In this document: piece after piece, positions 49,101-54,534 of the stretch | Position numbering within the stretch: the first letter of the stretch is position 1 | Layout: each line of letters begins with the position of its first letter | From: Cyclina sinensis | Taxonomy: Eukaryota; Mollusca; Bivalvia; Venerida; Veneridae | Direction: 5' to 3' | NCBI GenBank assembly: GCA_012932295.1 | Contig: JAAONU010000001.1 | Location: 51,681,134 to 51,745,133 of the forward strand | DNA length: 64,000 bases | Notes under the pieces: model-generated | What the model saw: only the letters and a program-made list of their open reading frames with translations | Database searches by the model: none | Told to the model about the DNA's origin: nothing | Made by a program: the position numbers and the translations under genes

Positions 49101-49757
49101 GCAGTTTTACAGTTTCAAAAAGGTGGGGAGAGGGGTTCTTAAGATAACATAACAATTCACATACCTGTGCAATAGAAAATGCCAACAATTTACAGTATCT
49201 TTAATTCTGTGCTTTTATACAAAACTAAAGGAATAGGACTGTACATTGTTATTTACTGACTTTTTGTATGTTGTTCTGTTTAAACTGTAAAGTGAATAAA
49301 AACAATTTTTAATTTCAATTCTGTATAAAATGTCTATGCAGTGCTTTGGTGATGGTGTAATAGAAACAACAACAATCTTCATGGCAAACTCGCCATAACA
49401 TTTGGGAATTAACAGGTGTCCTTTACATAAAACATTTGACCAGTTAAGACTTTACATTTTGCAATGTTTTACATACAGTCTACGCGTATTTAACAAACTG
49501 CATAACTTCTTTAATCAGCTTAGACTAGTCTGAATTAATATTTTGTCTACGGTCATCCAACTTTCACTTTAATTAGAGATAAGTTCGCCCCTTGTCTTTA
49601 GACCACCGTCGACAGTTTCGTTGAATAAATACAGCTATCCTGGCAGGACTTTGTGACCTGGTTTTTATTAACGAAATGTTAAACAGATATTACCCACCCT
49701 TGCGCACCGATTCATCAAGTTTGACGTCCAAAACAGGATAAGCAGCCATTGCAGCAT
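1..49757 (-). CDS. Giant secreted lectin/CUB/sushi/EGF mosaic gene (26 exons, 3' incomplete)
   Basis: Joined exons on the minus strand: 49757-49694, 43880-43799, 38667-38567, 37943-37626, 35509-35382, 31174-30976, 23920-23781, 23311-23113, 22888-22713, 22328-22169, 21901-21731, 21252-21082, 20679-20494, 19911-19738, 18659-18528, 18341-18183, 17506-17318, 16759-16574, 16230-16057, 14965-14846, 13136-12865, 11252-11112, 9845-9737, 8754-4264, 3664-3462, 1181-<1. Every junction has AG/GT sites and matching phase; most domain borders are phase 1. About 3,208 residues are visible. Order: signal peptide, CTLD, LDLa, 3 CUB, 4 sushi, 2 cbEGF, 3 sushi plus a degenerate one, module A, repeat exon, module B, mucin-like tail. 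Family knowledge places such mosaics outside the cell. Ligand, membrane anchor and C-terminus are unknown. Extra or alternative exons in the long introns cannot be excluded. I know no named orthologue with this order. Confidence 0.85.
1182..3461. repeat. Intron 25, with a tandem ~155-bp bivalve-type repeat at about 1560-2705
   Basis: Seven imperfect units carry an AAGTACTTTTGGAGTTATGC-like core near 1706, 1859, 2015, 2157, 2313, 2468 and 2626, each with GGGGAATAACTCT and CACTTCCTACCAATGTGCT blocks. The array ends in a GGACAGACGGA stretch and CACCTTTGGCAGGGGGATAAA-like sequence at about 2650-2710. A second repeat type (GAAGATCATTTAGAGTCAAGG) occupies about 2710-2900. No coding sequence was seen. 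Confidence 0.8.
3462..3664 (-). CDS. Exon 25: module B, part 1
   Basis: About residues 2748-2815: [30 protein letters not shown] and T-I-S-T-T-E, ending in phase 0 like exon 21. It shares spacing with module A: a hydrophobic strand, a cysteine, a helix and a second cysteine. Donor GTAAGA, acceptor TCTTCAG. Confidence 0.75.
3665..4263. other. Intron 24, no recognisable content
   Basis: AT-rich sequence between the giant exon and exon 25. No open frame with coding character, repeat or RNA gene was seen. Confidence 0.7.
4264..8754 (-). CDS. Exon 24: giant Ser/Thr-rich repeat exon (1,496 codons)
   Basis: About residues 1251-2747 in one open exon of 4,491 bases. The frame continues through the donor (G|GTAACT) to a stop at 4256-4258, so the exon end is set by the splice site. 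The first third is rich in S, L, T and P with loose P-S-T-S-x-x-L-S motifs. About residues 2136-2429 form a perfect-period array of 21 14-residue units, consensus [14 protein letters not shown]. Diverged P-A-E/P-V-E motifs occur on both sides. Few cysteines, no transmembrane segment. Phase 1 on both sides, so skipping would keep the frame. Function unknown; likely an extended, perhaps glycosylated region. No homologue recognised. Confidence 0.85.
5219..6100 (-). repeat. Coding minisatellite: 21 x 42 bp (14 residues)
   Basis: 882 bases, exactly 21 units of 42 bases without an indel. Units at the 6,100 end are the most diverged ([28 protein letters not shown]). Units 6-20 are close to [14 protein letters not shown]; the last is [14 protein letters not shown]. 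Near-identical block pairs (for example units 10-12 and 17-19) point to multi-unit duplication. The opposite strand is also free of stops across the array, which gives a spurious antisense frame. Confidence 0.95.
8755..9736. other. Intron 23, no recognisable content
   Basis: AT-rich, with no tandem repeat and no open frame that joins in phase. Confidence 0.7.
9737..9845 (-). CDS. Exon 23: module A, part 3
   Basis: About residues 1215-1250. S-L-C-E-E-G and T-Y-C-V-H-N-T-R-G resemble the C-x-x-G then C pair that closes module B in exon 26. Enters in phase 0 and leaves in phase 1 into the giant exon. Confidence 0.72.
9970..10930. repeat. Dispersed tandem repeats in intron 22
   Basis: Two GCACTTCCTACC/gttatg-type units at about 9990-10290 ending in CCCCTTCAGGGAGCATAAA, followed by four ~145-bp units with a TTTTGAAATCCCTCC core (near 10407, 10547, 10691 and 10840) and CTTGACCTTTGA blocks. 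Typical non-coding bivalve-type repeat clusters. Confidence 0.7.
11112..11252 (-). CDS. Exon 22: module A, part 2
   Basis: About residues 1168-1214, I-A-I-N-K-T-L to K-E-C-P-E, with two cysteines. It lies between two repeat-filled introns. Phase 0-0, 47 codons. The start I-A-I corresponds to I-G-I in exon 26. Confidence 0.72.
11480..12290. repeat. Dispersed tandem repeats in intron 21
   Basis: Several units of about 120-160 bases with GGGAAATAA, TTATGGGTCTTG and GTGTGAAGTTTCAACAA blocks, then two CTGTGACCTTGACCTTT units at 12002 and 12170. The remainder of the intron to 12864 shows nothing clear apart from a short GC-richer patch at 12300-12390. Confidence 0.65.
12865..13136 (-). CDS. Exon 21: end of sushi 8 and module A, part 1
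   Basis: About residues 1077-1167. After P-Y-P-L-M-C-Q-V it continues with [14 protein letters not shown], a helix-like [16 protein letters not shown] and D-S-R-K, ending in phase 0. I do not recognise a named family. The same layout recurs in exon 25, which suggests a duplicated module. Confidence 0.75.
13840..14130 (-). mobile_element. LINE endonuclease relic in intron 20
   Basis: A minus-strand frame contains [12 protein letters not shown] and [10 protein letters not shown], the NVYAPP and VxxGDFN blocks of non-LTR retrotransposon endonucleases (EEP fold). The flanks are unrelated; the Asn of GDFN is Ser. A short dead fragment. Confidence 0.65.
14150..14800. repeat. Two-unit repeat with GGACAGAC tails
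   Basis: Two related units (about 14150-14395 and 14405-14795) share GGGCCATAACTC, GATATGCACAACTAGA, a TACTGATCATTCCTGT-like block and GGATGGACAGAC microsatellite tails followed by GTGATCCCTATAT. The same family occurs at 39680-40330. Confidence 0.7.
14846..14965 (-). CDS. Exon 20: degenerate sushi domain 8
   Basis: About residues 1037-1076: E-T-C-S-V-P and [13 protein letters not shown] match the first half of a CCP. The second half, with the tryptophan and final cysteine pair, is not found. Exon 21 supplies only a lone cysteine (L-M-C-Q-V). The domain is eroded or fused to the following module. Confidence 0.75.
15200..15770. repeat. Tandem repeat with TCAAGGTCA words in intron 19
   Basis: Three to four ~135-bp units containing GTCAAGGTCAAATAAATAT, GGGAAGGTCTTGTC, AAGTATGAAGTAAATC and AATAAGGAAGTTATGGTCAA, ending in GGACAGACTGACGGATGGACAG at about 15711. 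The closing GGGGGCATAAAA is typical of this group. Confidence 0.75.
16057..16230 (-). CDS. Exon 19: sushi domain 7
   Basis: About residues 979-1036: [33 protein letters not shown]. Complete CCP. Phase 1-1, donor GTAAGT. Confidence 0.9.
16574..16759 (-). CDS. Exon 18: sushi domain 6
   Basis: About residues 917-978: [29 protein letters not shown] and P-S-C-K-G. Clear CCP. The donor is GTTAAT, a weaker GT site than its neighbours, which may favour alternative splicing. Phase 1-1. Confidence 0.87.
17318..17506 (-). CDS. Exon 17: sushi domain 5
   Basis: About residues 854-916: [27 protein letters not shown]. Four cysteines and the W are kept; the first loop is longer than usual. Phase 1-1. Confidence 0.85.
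18183..18341 (-). CDS. Exon 16: calcium-binding EGF domain 2
   Basis: About residues 801-853. D-L-N-E-C start and [12 protein letters not shown]. The C5-C6 loop is long (about 27 residues) before the last cysteine in K-S-C-Y-G. It directly follows exon 15 with only a 186-base intron; the two are probably a rigid calcium-bridged pair. Confidence 0.88.
18528..18659 (-). CDS. Exon 15: calcium-binding EGF domain 1
   Basis: About residues 757-800. Begins D-V-D-E-C, has six cysteines, and contains [12 protein letters not shown], which fits the cbEGF Asp/Asn hydroxylation consensus. Phase 1-1, acceptor TTGATAG. Confidence 0.9.
19738..19911 (-). CDS. Exon 14: sushi domain 4
   Basis: About residues 699-756: [27 protein letters not shown]. 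The conserved tryptophan is replaced by tyrosine (G-K-Y). Two N-x-S/T sites are visible. Phase 1-1; acceptor AAACAG, donor GTAAGA. Confidence 0.87.
20494..20679 (-). CDS. Exon 13: sushi domain 3
   Basis: About residues 637-698: [26 protein letters not shown] and R-C-V-P. Complete CCP with one NxT sequon near its end. Phase 1-1; donor GTAAGA. Confidence 0.9.
21082..21252 (-). CDS. Exon 12: sushi domain 2
   Basis: About residues 580-636. Four cysteines in [18 protein letters not shown] and V-C-E-G, with W in H-G-W. The textbook CNPGYxL core makes this a firm CCP domain. Phase 1-1. Confidence 0.9.
21731..21901 (-). CDS. Exon 11: sushi domain 1
   Basis: About residues 523-579. Complete CCP: C-H-D-N start, [19 protein letters not shown] and P-T-C-K. 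A phase 1-1 single-exon domain. Donor GTGAGT. Confidence 0.88.
22169..22328 (-). CDS. Exon 10: CUB domain 3, second half
   Basis: About residues 470-522: [18 protein letters not shown], and [10 protein letters not shown]. The F-T-S-D then G-W-x-x-x-F pattern is the CUB closing pair. Only the first-half cysteines are present. Phase 0 in, phase 1 out, donor GTATGA. Confidence 0.8.
22713..22888 (-). CDS. Exon 9: CUB domain 3, first half
   Basis: About residues 411-469: G-C-D-I-I-L at the start, S-S-P-G-F in place of [12 protein letters not shown] around C2, and an F-D-H-F-E-T-E strand. It ends L-V-K in phase 0 before donor GTAAAT. Acceptor TTCCAG. Confidence 0.78.
23113..23311 (-). CDS. Exon 8: CUB domain 2, second half
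   Basis: About residues 345-410: [19 protein letters not shown], then Q-L-N-T-D and K-G-F-N-I-T-Y. These are typical second-half CUB strands. Together with exon 7 the domain has no cysteines at all. Phase 0 in, phase 1 out. Confidence 0.84.
23781..23920 (-). CDS. Exon 7: CUB domain 2, first half
   Basis: About residues 298-344: V-E-D-G-Y, then [11 protein letters not shown] and D-T-W-T-I-R-A. The SPGYPxxY strand is diagnostic for CUB. There is no cysteine, although CUB domains normally have one at each of these strands. Acceptor GTGTTTCAG, donor GTAAAG. It follows a 7-kb intron in which further symmetric exons could be hidden. Confidence 0.82.
23921..26196. other. Intron 6, left part
   Basis: AT-rich; the only repeat seen is a short AAGTCAAGTCCTTC tandem at about 25675-25720. 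No exon matching phase 1-1 was found by eye. Confidence 0.55.
26197..26747. repeat. 42-bp minisatellite, about 13 units
   Basis: Unit GTGTCAGTGYTATACACTGA plus GCATGTTAAACTGAGGTCYC and a 2-base spacer. The left half carries GTGTTATAC and the right half GTGCTATAC, so two variants expanded separately. One unit near 26460 lacks a G. The unit length is a multiple of three, so stop-free frames appear on both strands; they are not genes. Confidence 0.95.
27500..28515. repeat. Dispersed tandem-unit element in intron 6
   Basis: Starts near GGCCATGATGACCCTGGATC and GCTCACCTGA, ends near GCTCATCCTAAGC and GGAGGTGAGC. Internal units of about 140 bases share GACAAGAAGATTTT-like blocks (27585, 27750, 27866, 28003, 28160, 28303). 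The ends GCTCACCTGA and AGGTGAGC are inverted, suggesting a mobile element. Confidence 0.6.
28516..30975. other. Intron 6, right part
   Basis: AT-rich and unremarkable. Short open frames here lack domain content or phase-matched splice sites. Confidence 0.55.
30976..31174 (-). CDS. Exon 6: CUB domain 1, second half
   Basis: About residues 232-297. [18 protein letters not shown] is the calcium-site strand (E/D-Y-D-x-L-x-I-x-D-G), and F-S-S-D-H-S is followed by S-G-F-E-A-N-W. The C3-C4 pair of a standard CUB is missing. It is 4.2 kb from exon 5 across an intron holding a hAT element and a minisatellite. Leaves in phase 1, donor GTATGG. Confidence 0.87.
31434..31551. repeat. ~20-bp minisatellite, five units
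   Basis: Unit close to AGTATGTCATTTGAAATTAG, imperfect, in intron 5. Flanking sequence 31175-32940 is otherwise AT-rich with nothing recognised. Confidence 0.8.
32945..33535. repeat. 40-bp minisatellite rich in forkhead-like sites
   Basis: About 14-15 units of ACTGTAGTGCTTACTGTAAA plus CACATGTTTCACAACTTTCT. Eight units contain TGTAAACA and five contain TGTAAATA, both matching the forkhead core (reverse TGTTTACA). A variant with AATACATTTAAAACAACTC is interspersed from 33176. Confidence 0.93.
34439..35171. mobile_element. Non-autonomous hAT-type element
   Basis: 733 bases flanked by a perfect 8-bp target duplication CTTGTAAG (34431-34438 and 35172-35179). Terminal inverted repeats begin CAGGGCTC and end GAGCCCTG, then match imperfectly (CGAAAA against GAAAAT). 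An 8-bp duplication with a CAG-type terminus is characteristic of hAT. It is GC-richer than the host intron and has no transposase frame. Confidence 0.85.
35382..35509 (-). CDS. Exon 5: CUB domain 1, first half
   Basis: About residues 189-231, opening V-C-G-G-E and containing [16 protein letters not shown], the usual CUB start with C1, the YP strand and C2 before W. It ends K-I-R-L-Q in phase 0, the common mid-CUB split. Donor GTAATT, acceptor CTTTACAG. Confidence 0.85.
35510..37625. other. Intron 4, with a GACA microsatellite
   Basis: Contains (GACA)n at about 35708-35742. Two overlapping TCAAGGTCA words lie at 37550-37564, 62 bases beyond the exon 4 donor. The rest shows nothing recognisable. 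Confidence 0.6.
37626..37943 (-). CDS. Exon 4: C-type lectin domain end plus LDLa repeat
   Basis: About residues 83-188. The CTLD closes with G-I-W-Q-I-G-Q-P-T, a DLCV cysteine, W-K-L-D-K-C and S-F-V-C-E. The usual EPN/QPD and WND sugar/calcium tripeptides are replaced by GQPTE and WKLD, so canonical sugar binding is doubtful. An LDL-receptor class A repeat follows at about 152-188 with six cysteines and the acidic calcium box [12 protein letters not shown] intact. Acceptor TTGTAG, donor GTGAGA. Confidence 0.88.
38253..38272. promoter_or_regulatory. Perfect 20-bp palindrome of two TCAAGGTCA words
   Basis: TGACCTTGATATCAAGGTCA is its own reverse complement. Each arm is the extended half-site known for ERR/SF-1 type nuclear receptors. 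It lies in intron 3. The palindrome is a fact; receptor binding is inference. Confidence 0.4.
38567..38667 (-). CDS. Exon 3: C-type lectin domain, middle
   Basis: Encodes about residues 49-82: [10 protein letters not shown], then a helix rich in Ala, Arg and Glu, ending E-D-I-W-L. The GGHLV-x-I block and the IWLG strand are hallmark CTLD segments. Acceptor GTTTCAG, donor GTAAGT. Entry in phase 2 matches exon 2. Confidence 0.87.
39180..39265 (-). mobile_element. tRNA-like SINE fragment
   Basis: Minus strand shows GGAGCAGTGATAGAACC (A-box-like), then GCTGATTTGAATCCTG (B-box-like) at tRNA-like spacing. Stems are too poor for a functional tRNA, so a tRNA-derived SINE head is more likely. Confidence 0.4.
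39680..40330. repeat. Dispersed repeat with a 47-bp triplication
   Basis: Degenerate units with ACTGATCATTTCTGTGAA blocks. Between 40042 and about 40184 a 47-bp unit (AGACAATATGCATAACTAGC followed by CTTGGTACTGATCATTTCTG and TGAAATT) occurs three times almost without change, a recent local expansion. Confidence 0.85.
40331..43798. other. Intron 2, remainder
   Basis: AT-rich with a short GT/GC dinucleotide run at about 43335-43358. No exon, RNA gene or further repeat recognised. Confidence 0.55.
43799..43880 (-). CDS. Exon 2: C-type lectin domain, N-terminal part
   Basis: Encodes about residues 22-49, beginning [10 protein letters not shown] and ending T-V-C-R. This is the classic start of a C-type lectin-like domain: a GW-x-F pattern, the first cysteine, an aromatic strand, an alpha-helix 1 region with SEAS, and the next cysteine. 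Acceptor TTTGCAG, donor GTAAGG; it enters in phase 1 and leaves in phase 2. Confidence 0.85.
44960..45104. repeat. Short minisatellite of TGTCCATGTACTG type
   Basis: Irregular 6-, 12- and 18-base units of TGTCYRTGTACGTGTAC. Frames on both strands through it are artefacts of the repeat. The flanks 43881-46980 show nothing else. Confidence 0.85.
47040..47957. repeat. Composite bivalve-type repeat with TGACCTTGACC units and GACG tails
   Basis: Five ~157-bp units, each with CCAAGTTTCATAAAAATCCT, GATACAGAGCGGACACGATT and GTGTGACCTTGACCTTGAG. Two GACGGACAGACGGACGGAC tails (about 47428 and 47873) show that two element copies lie end to end, the first cut short. The right end is a 12-bp perfect hairpin TATGTCTCCCCC/GGGGGAGACATA (47925-47955), and the left end carries ATATGTCTCCCCCC. 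Confidence 0.9.
48540..48945 (-). mobile_element. tRNA-derived SINE pair
   Basis: Minus strand of 48600-48735: GGCGACATGGTAGAGTGTCC (A box) and CTCAAGTTCAAACCCAG (B box, exact GTTCAAACC) about 30 bases apart. A diverged second copy at about 48835-48945 keeps ATGGCGACATGTTAGAGGG but has lost the B box. Both share the sequence AGGCAAGGG next to them, so the unit was duplicated locally. Confidence 0.6.
49694..49757 (-). CDS. Exon 1: signal peptide
   Basis: The ATG at 49757 opens [20 protein letters not shown], a short hydrophobic leader typical of a signal peptide. The donor GTAATA follows at 49693, leaving phase 1, which joins exon 2 in frame (a split Gly codon, then W-T-K-F). I chose this start because the encoded protein is clearly extracellular. 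A second ATG at 49749 in another frame encodes [17 protein letters not shown] and, with the donor GTGGGT at 49697, would also join exon 2 in frame but without a leader. Confidence 0.7.
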
Positions 49758-49795
49758 CTCCGTTTACAGAGTTACTCCCCTTCGTTGACAAAAAC

Positions 49796-49850
49796 GGCGC
49801 GAAATCTATTGACTTGTTCCTATCGTTATTTAGTGTATACTATAAGTCTG
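49796..49850 (-). promoter_or_regulatory. Candidate core promoter of the mosaic gene
   Basis: Read on the minus strand, a TATA-like TTATAGTATA lies about 85-90 bases before the ATG, and an E2F-type TTTCGCGCC lies about 40-48 bases before it (plus-strand 49796-49804). The local CpG content is higher than in the surrounding introns. The motifs are visible; their use as a promoter is inference. Confidence 0.3.
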
Positions 49851-49985
49851 TGTTTTTTAATTATTATTTAATTTAATCGTATTTTATTAAAGTATAGTAC
49901 AGAAATATAAACGTGTACATAACATTAACATTAATAAAATGGAATTAAGCATTAAATGAGATTTAAGAGATAAAATGTAAATTCT

Positions 49986-50058
49986 TATTTTCCAGGTGAG
50001 CAGGGTCTTTCGAATGCTATTTGAAAGACCATGAGGTGAGCGAGGAAAAAGGAAAATA
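49986..50058. repeat. 73-bp imperfect palindrome
   Basis: Outer arms TATTTTCC and GGAAAATA; inner arms GGTCTTTCGAAT and ATTTGAAAGACC with one mismatch; GGTGAGC occurs on both sides. It may be a miniature foldback element, about 230 bases upstream of the mosaic gene's first codon. Confidence 0.7.
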
Positions 50059-52040
50059 CGCTTTATAAGATAACTTAGCGTTTCGATCATCAAATCAAGT
50101 AAAAGGTCACTCGTGCATAGCTTGAACTGTGATTTCATGCCATGCGCGCTCAAATACTTCACTCTATAATCTGAAGTACCATGTCAATAAAAAGTTTCCT
50201 GTTTCATGAAAAACAATCATTGTAATTGCATCTTGGGTCGGGCGTGGTTGTGTATTGAGAGGTGTTATTGAGTTCACCATTTAGTCTGAAGGTTTTGTTT
50301 ATTGATGGATTCTGGCGTAGCTACACTTGATATGTGCAGCCGTTAGATGAAATTTATTTTCCTAGCACATCGATCTTAAATTTATAGTGCACTGTTTCTC
50401 TGTGTGTAAAGGCGGTAATTTATCGGTTTTTCATCATTCCGATTTTCGTTTATGCGAATAATAGTTTATATGGCATCTGTACAACATTTTGAAAGATAAT
50501 ATATTATGATGAGATCATAACTTGATAAGCGTGCAAAATAGCTTCTGTAGGATATGCATGATGGCCTTGTGTCTCGTGTCACTTACATCGTTATTTTAAA
50601 TAAGAAAAGAAAAGAAAACATTTGAAAATATCATTGCTAATTAAGTAAACAGAAAAAAAAATCAAATTTTGTACTTTTGGGAATCGCTGTGACCGGTAGT
50701 GCAAAACAAAGACTGTTAAAAGGGCATTGTTAAATATTAAATCTTTGGTTCTATCTGCAGTTACGTAACATTTTGGTTCACACGATGAAAACGACCGGTT
50801 TTGATTAATTGTTGACTTTCATCTATATGCATTGATGACATTTTTGGTTATTAATTGTGTTCCCTTTGTATCTACCGCCTTTTTGTCCGTACTTTCAATT
50901 GTTACACAGACTGAAGAGGTTGCATTTGTTTACATCTTTTTAATTTTTATACTTCCTTTATATTTCTGACGACTAAGTTGTTTAGAAGTTACAGTGCTTA
51001 CCAGAGCTGTTGCGCAGATCAGGGCCACACGAAGGAACCTAGCCGTCATCTGCACCATTGGCCAGGGTTCGAACATTACACCCTGTCATACCATGTCAGG
51101 TCCACTTTTCACAATCACATACACATCTCATTAGCTTACATCCATCTGCCCATGAATATAATTAATTAGTTAAACCGATAAACTATTAACCATCCCAGAA
51201 ATGCATGTAATTATTTTAAAACGTTGAGTAACAACTTAAGCCGCGATGTACTAGAAATCTCCCCATATATGTGTCGGAATCCACTTAGATACATTTTTCC
51301 TGGTGATAAAACACACTTTTACACAGTGTCTTAAATAAAACACATTAAACATTGAAACGGCCTTCTAGAACACGATTTATTTCGCTTATCTTCTTCTAAA
51401 GATACTCAGTCATCATAACATCCGTGAACCGTCGAATTTACAAGTACATTTCAACATATATCACACTCAGTTTCAATACCCTGGTATTCCTGGGTACATA
51501 TAAAATAAGCATGCATCTATTTTCGTATACATGTACAGTCACGCTCTATAAAGTATCACAGTATAAATAAAATCTATTTGTCACAAACAAAATAATAATT
51601 TCCTCAGGAAAAAACGCATGTGAAAAATCTATCAGCACTGTATCTTTCCTCTGTTAATGAATAATGATACAGAAATGATTCTTCCTTAATTGTTAGCGTA
51701 CTCCACTAGTATTTTCAGATGTGGTGACGGCCTAAATATAGTATACGTTGCAATCAACAATAGTGTACATTATGCATTGTGAAAGAAGACAAACGCAAAG
51801 AATAACGATATTCTGGTTGTTCAACCGCCTTAACCTTTTAAATTTTGTTATGAAAAGACACAAACACTCCTTTTCAATTCAGCCTTGAATAACATAACAC
51901 AAACACGGAATAGAAATGAGTTTCACCAAAACAATCTGGCTGGTTTAAAGTCCTGGCATTTATCTAAAACACAAATCAGAAATTCGCCAAACGTGTAATA
52001 ATACCTGCGTTCTATTTCATTTTAATGCATCAGAGTCAGT
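50059..52040. other. Intergenic region upstream of the mosaic gene
   Basis: Less AT-rich and with more CpG than the introns. No open frame with clear coding character. A B-box-like GGTTCGAAC at about 51068 has no matching A box. Confidence 0.5.
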
Positions 52041-52051
52041 TTTCTAGAAAA

Positions 52052-52276
52052 TCAATTTTGTTTTACACTATTGGAACAGTTGTTGTGAATCTTCGAGTTA
52101 AGAATATAGGGTAGTCTTTCGCCTTTTTCTACATTTTTCAATAATGCAGAACGAGTAAAGGTCGGCGATTCGTCGCTTGGGGACACCCTTTTAGCGTTAT
52201 TCTGTCTCCATTCCTGCATTTTTACAGTGATTTTCGTCGGTACGAAGAATATCTCGGGTGTGTCTGCTGTTTTGTC
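52052..52276 (-). CDS. Candidate 3' terminal exon, unknown
   Basis: Following an acceptor TGTTGATAG, a frame of about 74 codons runs K-T-A-D-T-P-E-I-F-F-V-P-T-K-I to N-S-V-K-Q-N-stop. Composition is balanced and codon use is GC-richer than the surroundings. It enters in phase 1. Another candidate exon at 53104-53166 could join in frame. No family recognised and no start exon found, so this may be chance. Confidence 0.25.
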   Translation of the reverse strand, partial: DKTADTPEIFFVPTKITVKMQEWRQNNAKRVSPSDESPTFTRSALLKNVEKGERLPYILNSKIHNNCSNSVKQN

Positions 52277-53103
52277 TATCAACAGACAAATTTACAGATT
52301 ATTTACTGTTGCTACAAAGTATTCTGAACGGAGTGCGAGCGGAAAGATCTCAGGTGAGCGCTAAGCTGCAACATTATAGGCTTGATACATATCATTCATC
52401 CGCAATAAACCTTCCAGCACTCAAGTATTTACTCTTAATTGTTTAGGAACAGAGGCAACGCCTTTTCTTACGAGAGGATTAAACGATTTAGATGCAGATG
52501 TTTTAATTACGCCAATGTGCGCAACGTGGCGAAGCCGTTTCAAAAACGCTCAGAGCGGGACATGAAAACACGTTTATAAAGCATAATTCTTGTGAATTTA
52601 ATATCCATGACATTAAAGGGATACGTAGAAGTACAATATTCTAGGAGTTTCTTTAGTTTACAATATCTTTTATTTAGTGATAGTTTACAATGGTTCATCA
52701 CCACTCGCCAGCCTGTGATTGTGTAAACATGAGTATGGCGACATGCAGCGAAAACGCAGGATTCATACAAGCTGAATACGCTACTTTAAAATCAATTTTC
52801 TTATATTTACGTTTTAGTAAATAAATATGTTCTTCTATTCACACTTTATCTCGCCGACCAAAGAAGTGGCTATCTAATAAAAGGGCAAAAACTCTGCTTT
52901 CAAATATAAGGACTGATCATACATATTTAACTCCCCTGCTTTACATCTGATTATGCTTAGGCTAACTTATCCTTATACCTGAAATATATTTCAATTAATC
53001 TTTTGTAATATTCATTAGCAACAAAAATCAGCTTTAACATATTATATATCTATACAGTCAAAATCATTCTGAAATGTACCTGAAAAATATTAACCTTCAC
53101 AGA

Positions 53104-53166
53104 CTTTCCCAAGTAAGGGTGTGTTTCCAGAATAACAGGTCTGATGTGATGTATTCTGGCAAACAA
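53104..53166 (-). CDS. Candidate small exon with a cysteine pair, unknown
   Basis: A long pyrimidine tract ending TTTGCCAG precedes N-T-S-H-Q-T-C-Y-S-G-N-T-P-L-L-G-K-V-C-E, closing with G|GTTAAT in phase 1. The strong acceptor is the main support. It joins the 52276 exon in phase. An alternative frame through the same bases is also open. Confidence 0.22.
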
Positions 53167-53169
53167 GCA

Positions 53170-54480
53170 GAATGGAAAGAATAAAAAATAAAGAAAGAAA
53201 ACCGAATTGATTTAGGATACAAAATATGAAAAGTTTTATTAAATAAAGAATTTCTCAAGCTAAATAAATGTCAACAAACCCCTGTTAACAAATATTATCT
53301 GATAATAAATAAAGACACATTTCAATTATTTTAGTAACATATGTATTAAAAAAATTGAGGTATTGCAAGTCCACTACTTGGCTTAAACACCTACATTTGA
53401 TTAAGAGCAAATACAATAACAAATAACATTGGTATAACATCATACCCTGACAATTAAAAAGTTAGTAAAATAATAGAGGAAAAACTTAAAAGGTCAGACT
53501 GTTGAATGAAATTCCTCAAGCCTGGCATTAAGACAAAGATCTAATCAAAGTGCTGACATCAGTACAACAATGTTTAGCATGCCAGAATATTACATTTAGT
53601 ACTTCTTATTCATTAATATATAATATATGCATTGTCCGATACCCATGATTCCTTAGCCTGTTATCACTACATTGTTTGACAGATGAATGGTGAGTATCGG
53701 AATGGGTAGGATGTGGGTATCCAACGATAAATATATGAAGCAAAGTTGGAAAACGAGGTAGCTGATATGTCACCTTTCATGTTCAGTGTATATATTGACT
53801 TTTAACTTGAAGAGAGCCCATGAAGTACTTTGACATTTGCCAAATAGACTCTTTCAATTATGACAAAACTTAAGGCACCTATTCAATTCTTGAAAACAAA
53901 GGATGTTCATGATTAAAAAAAATTATTATTTAAAAATTATTTAAAAGTGTGTTGCTTACAGAACCAACTTTATCGTTTGATGTCTAAATGTGATCCTGAA
54001 TTTTGAGCTGCAAACCTGTTTAAATATGACATGCAAATATAACATGCTATCCATCTTAATGTTATAACTCTCAAAGTATTTTAAAACTCAATGTTCATTT
54101 CTTTTTTGCTGATCTATTAGTTTGTCTTTGACCTGGTGATGAGACTACAGGGTAAATGATAAAGCTGCATACTTTAATAATTCCAGAACTGTTTTAAGCT
54201 TAAATTAGGTCAACTTGTCCTAGTTTAGGGTAACTTATAACACTGACAGCTGAGATAAAAGCTTTAGTACAACTTTAACCTATCAAACTGTAACTGGGAA
54301 CAAGCTGCAGTCTTCCAATGTCATGATTGAAAAATAGAAACCTGTCACTTGTGTATAATGTATGACATTGACTTCTGGCTTCAAGACACTGAGGTACAAA
54401 ACAATAAATCCATCTATCACTCCATAACGTAGGCTTTTGAGTAGTGACTGGACATTTTCTTATGTTGATTAAATGGATAC
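53170..54480. other. Intergenic, nothing recognised
   Basis: AT-rich. A possible AATAAA signal for OXLD1 lies on the minus strand near 54495-54500. Confidence 0.5.
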
Positions 54481-54534
54481 AGACCATTTCATTCTTTTTA
54501 TTGTTGCTTTGAGCAGAAAATAACTATGTAAAAG

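Noticed and set aside
50978..51169. tRNA gene or SINE at the GGTTCGAAC motif
   Set aside because: No A box at the right distance and no cloverleaf.
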